NCBI GenBank assembly: GCA_021159405.1
Contig: JAGGRX010000024.1
Coordinates: 1 to 7,206, forward strand
Direction of reading: 5' to 3'
Origin: Candidatus Bipolaricaulota bacterium
GTDB taxonomy: Bacteria; Bipolaricaulota; Bipolaricaulia; Bipolaricaulales; Bipolaricaulaceae
Length of the DNA: 7,206 bases
Shown: piece by piece, positions 5,574-7,206 of the stretch
Layout: every line of letters starts with the position of its first letter
How positions within the stretch are numbered: the first letter of the stretch is position 1
Made by a program: the position numbers and the translations under genes
Notes under the pieces: model-generated
The model's database searches: none
Seen by the model: the letters and a program-made list of their open reading frames with translations, nothing else
Told to the model about the DNA's origin: nothing

Positions 5574-6688
5574 AGCCTGGGCCTTCCCCCGTATCGGTAC
5601 CACACGCTGCAAGCTCCCTCGCTTCCCACCATGCACGGCCCAACCGGCGAAAGGGGCGTGCAGATCTTACCGAACAAGGGGCAGTCCGTAGGCACAGCCC
5701 TGGCCACGAGGATATCGGCGCAACGGCAGCCCGGGGCCGTCTCCTCGCCGAGCTTCCCTTCCACTCCGAACTTCCGGGTCGCGTCCCAGGGAGCAAGCCC
5801 TTCGCAGATGCGAAGGCCGGAGCCGGGGATCGTGCCGATCCCCCGCCAGCGAGCGGCTGAAACTTCGAAGGCCTGGGAAAGTAGCTCCTGGGCGCGGGTG
5901 TTCCCCTCAGGACGCACCGCCCGCTTGTACGCGTTTTCCACCTCGGCCCTGCCCTCCTTGAGCTGCCGTAGGATCAATGCCAGGGCGTAAAGGACGTCCA
6001 GGGGCTCAAAGCCCCCCACCACCACTGGCACATGGTATCGCTCGGCGACGGGCCGGTAGGCGTCGCTTCCGATGATGGTGGACACATGCCCTGGGGCCAA
6101 GAAAGCATCGATCTTAACGTCGGGGAGTTGCATAAGGGCGGAAAGGGCGGGTGGAATCAGCTTGTGCGACGAAAGCACCGAGAAGTTCGGAGGTGGGCTG
6201 TCCAGGAGCACCGCCGCCGTCCCGGGAGCGGTCGTTTCGAACCCCACGGCGAAGAAGACCACCTCCCGGGTTGGGTTTGTCCGGGCCACTTCCACCGCAT
6301 CCGCTGCCGAGAGCACCATGCGCACGTCCGCCCCTTGTGCCCGCGCCTCCTCCAGGGAGAGCTCGGTGCCAGGCACCCGCATCATATCGCCAAACGTGCA
6401 CAAGATGACGCCTTCTTGAGCCAATTTCACCGCCACATCCAGATCCACGGTGGAGGTCACACACACGGGGCACCCAGGCCCCTCAAGCACCTCCACCCCC
6501 TCCGGAAGCAGGCTCCTCAGGCCGTGTTCGGTGATGGTGATCTCGTGGGTGCCGCAGACGTGCACGATCTTCACCGGCCGGGCCGGGGCCAGACGTGAAA
6601 GGAGCTGAGCGAACTCCTTTGCCCGTTTGGGATCGCGAAAGCTGAACAAGTCAGGGCTCATCCTGAGCTTGGCAAGCGAAGAGCTCAT
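5570..6688 (-). CDS. hypD: HypD, iron-sulfur scaffold of [NiFe]-hydrogenase maturation
   Basis: HypD works with HypC as the cytoplasmic scaffold on which Fe(CN)2CO is built before transfer to the hydrogenase large subunit. All family motifs are intact. Numbered from the ATG at 6688, they are CGTHE (45-49), GPGCPVC (70-76) and the C-terminal 4Fe-4S region with C321, C323, C336, C343, C352 and C360, including DCPLFGKICTP and GPCMVGSEGAC. C45, C73 and C76 are positioned as the conserved thiols for iron binding and redox. The length (372 residues) is normal. Two starts are possible: 6688, with GAGG seven bases upstream, and 6661 (residue 10, giving 363 residues), which fits the family N-terminus better but has AGG directly against the ATG. 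The gene overlaps hypC by 38 or 11 bases accordingly, and hypE by four. Confidence 0.97.
   Translation of the reverse strand: MSSSLAKLRMSPDLFSFRDPKRAKEFAQLLSRLAPARPVKIVHVCGTHEITITEHGLRSLLPEGVEVLEGPGCPVCVTSTVDLDVAVKLAQEGVILCTFGDMMRVPGTELSLEEARAQGADVRMVLSAADAVEVARTNPTREVVFFAVGFETTAPGTAAVLLDSPPPNFSVLSSHKLIPPALSALMQLPDVKIDAFLAPGHVSTIIGSDAYRPVAERYHVPVVVGGFEPLDVLYALALILRQLKEGRAEVENAYKRAVRPEGNTRAQELLSQAFEVSAARWRGIGTIPGSGLRICEGLAPWDATRKFGVEGKLGEETAPGCRCADILVARAVPTDCPLFGKICTPLSPVGPCMVGSEGACSVWYRYGGRPRL
5582..5588 (-). promoter_or_regulatory. Shine-Dalgarno deciding the hypE start
   Basis: GGGAAGG on the minus strand lies eight bases before the ATG at 5573, inside the end of hypD. With the ATGA stop-start overlap, it favours 5573 over the upstream in-frame ATG at 5636. 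Confidence 0.6.
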
Positions 6689-6887
6689 CGAATAGCCTCA
6701 ACGTCTCTTGGGCATCCTCGGGATCCAGGCGCTGGATGGCGAAGCCGGTATGGATGAGGAGCCAGTCGCCCACCCGAACCTCCTCGCCGAGGGCATCGAG
6801 GCGGGCGCGGGCGCGCGTCCCCGCTAGGTCCACGGTGGCCACGTTGCCGTCCACAGCGATCACTTTAGCCGGAACCGCAAGGCACAT
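6651..6887 (-). CDS. hypC: HypC, [NiFe]-hydrogenase maturation chaperone
   Basis: HypC binds the iron centre together with HypD and then carries it to the hydrogenase large-subunit precursor. The 78-residue protein begins MCLAVPAKV, with the essential Cys2 directly after the initiator Met, which fixes the start at 6887. It forms the small beta-barrel of the HypC/HupF family and ends with the typical HTGFAIQRLDPEDAQETL segment (46-63). It is the first gene of hypCDE and overlaps hypD. No Shine-Dalgarno at normal spacing is seen (AAGGG touches the ATG); a promoter 18 bases upstream predicts a very short leader. No hydrogenase subunit gene is adjacent: the sequence upstream is a divergent, decayed toxin-antitoxin locus. 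Confidence 0.97.
   Translation of the reverse strand: MCLAVPAKVIAVDGNVATVDLAGTRARARLDALGEEVRVGDWLLIHTGFAIQRLDPEDAQETLRLFDELFACQAQDEP
6696..6700 (-). promoter_or_regulatory. Possible Shine-Dalgarno for the upstream hypD start
   Basis: TGAGG on the minus strand, inside hypC, lies seven bases before the ATG at 6688. It supports that start over the internal ATG at 6661, although family alignment favours the latter. Confidence 0.4.
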
Positions 6888-6905
6888 CCCTTGTCACCGA
6901 AGGGG

Positions 6906-6934
6906 ATTGTATCGGCCTGGACCCCACGCCACAA
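6906..6934 (-). promoter_or_regulatory. Promoter of the hypCDE operon
   Basis: On the minus strand, TTGTGG (6934-6929, three of six bases including the key TTG) is followed after 17 bases by TACAAT (6911-6906, five of six). Transcription would begin near 6899-6901, leaving about 12 bases before the hypC ATG. The -35 lies over the possible start of the divergent antitoxin remnant. No operator palindrome is evident here. Confidence 0.55.
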
Positions 6935-7041
6935 TGAGCCCGCTATAGGTCAAGAAGCTCCTTTCCCTGGCGGATGAGCGTCTTGAGGGCCTGAGCTTGG
7001 AGGAGACGTACATGTCTTCCAGGGAGGAGCTTGAGGGGAGG
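6934..7041 (+). pseudogene. Possible remnant of a VapB-like antitoxin gene
   Basis: From an ATG at 6934 the frame reads MSPL, then a TAG (6946-6948), then VKKLLSLADERLEGLSLEE and a short charged helix up to about 7041. The stretch after the stop resembles the N-terminal strand and following helix of ribbon-helix-helix VapB antitoxins, but shorter. The in-frame stop would remove it unless translation begins later, for example at the ATG at 7012. It runs directly, in frame, into a PIN-domain start, the expected toxin partner. The assignment rests on this neighbour and a weak resemblance; it may be unrelated sequence. Confidence 0.35.
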
Positions 7042-7206
7042 TTGAAGAGGGCGGTTATCGATGCCTCGGCCCTCATGGCGGCCCTTCTCCCCAATGAGCC
7101 GCTGAAGGAACGGGCGAAGGGCCATCTTGAGGAGCTACGTTAAAGAGGAGCTTGAGCTTCTAGCCCCCTCCCTTGAAGTGGCCAACAGTCTCCTCAAGGC
7201 GGAAAG
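7042..7206 (+). pseudogene. Frameshifted PIN-domain (VapC-like) toxin remnant, truncated by the window edge
   Basis: From about 7042 the frame reads LKRAVIDASALMAALLPNEP, the typical first strand and helix of a VapC PIN domain, with the first catalytic aspartate in VIDAS. It continues to HLEELR and a TAA at 7141-7143. One frame over, from about 7124, the protein resumes as RSYVKEELELLAPSLEVANSLLKAE to the window edge. This is the next PIN segment, with the second acidic residue in EVANSLL. The two pieces join if one base is removed (or two added) between roughly 7124 and 7140. The usual few residues between APSL and EVAN also seem missing. No normal start codon precedes VIDAS, except the ATG at 7012 inside the antitoxin-like part or a TTG at 7042. 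VapC proteins are RNases that cut tRNA or rRNA; this copy is probably dead. A sequencing error is the main alternative to a real frameshift. Confidence 0.6.

Noticed and set aside
5574..5636. Upstream in-frame extension of hypE (ATG at 5636, 21 extra residues).
   Set aside because: The extra segment is not part of the HypE family, lies wholly inside hypD, and the ATG at 5573 has an ATGA overlap and a Shine-Dalgarno.
5022..5990. A 322-codon open frame on the plus strand opposite hypE and hypD.
   Set aside because: It lies antisense to two genes with complete family motifs, has a low-complexity Pro/Arg/Gly-rich composition, and shows no recognisable domain; long antisense frames are expected in GC-rich DNA.
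1..7206. CRISPR arrays, tRNA or rRNA genes, insertion sequences.
   Set aside because: No regularly spaced direct repeats, cloverleaf pattern, rRNA-like sequence or transposase motif was seen on either strand by reading.

Overview
The window is GC-rich bacterial DNA. Its proteins are rich in Glu, Arg, Lys and Leu, genes are tightly packed or overlapping, and several genes lack a Shine-Dalgarno sequence but carry a -10 box just upstream of the start codon. Together with hydrogenase-maturation genes and toxin-antitoxin modules, this suggests a thermophilic or anaerobic bacterium with H2 metabolism. The lineage cannot be fixed from the sequence; Thermus-like or deep-branching groups such as Bipolaricaulota are only guesses.

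Layout from left to right. Bases 1-51 (+) are the last 16 codons of an unrecognised gene. Bases 69-862 (+) hold a two-gene MNT/HEPN module: an MntA-like nucleotidyltransferase followed, with a 19-base overlap, by a HepT-like HEPN toxin with an intact RX4HXY motif (a type VII toxin-antitoxin system). A 139-base intergenic region follows, with a hairpin at the hepT stop and, further on, a promoter overlapped by a perfect palindrome. This leads into a metallo-beta-lactamase-fold hydrolase (1002-1772, +). That gene meets, with overlapping stop codons, a large soluble sensor diguanylate cyclase on the minus strand (stop at 1769, probable start at 4483). Its predicted domains are GAF-PAS-PAS-GAF-GAF-GGDEF.

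Bases 4542-6887 (-) are a compact hypC-hypD-hypE operon, transcribed right to left from a promoter in front of hypC. Each gene overlaps the next. HypC, HypD and HypE build and deliver the Fe(CN)2CO unit of [NiFe]-hydrogenases: HypC and HypD carry the iron, and HypE makes the cyanide ligand from a carbamoyl group loaded by HypF. hypA, hypB, hypF and the hydrogenase subunits are not in the window. The diguanylate cyclase gene follows hypE on the same strand but has its own apparent leaderless promoter.

From about 6934 to the right edge, divergent from hypC, is what looks like a decayed vapBC toxin-antitoxin locus: a short antitoxin-like stretch interrupted by a stop, running into a PIN-domain start that is then frameshifted. 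The accessory content therefore sits at the two ends, around a conserved hydrogenase-maturation and signalling core.
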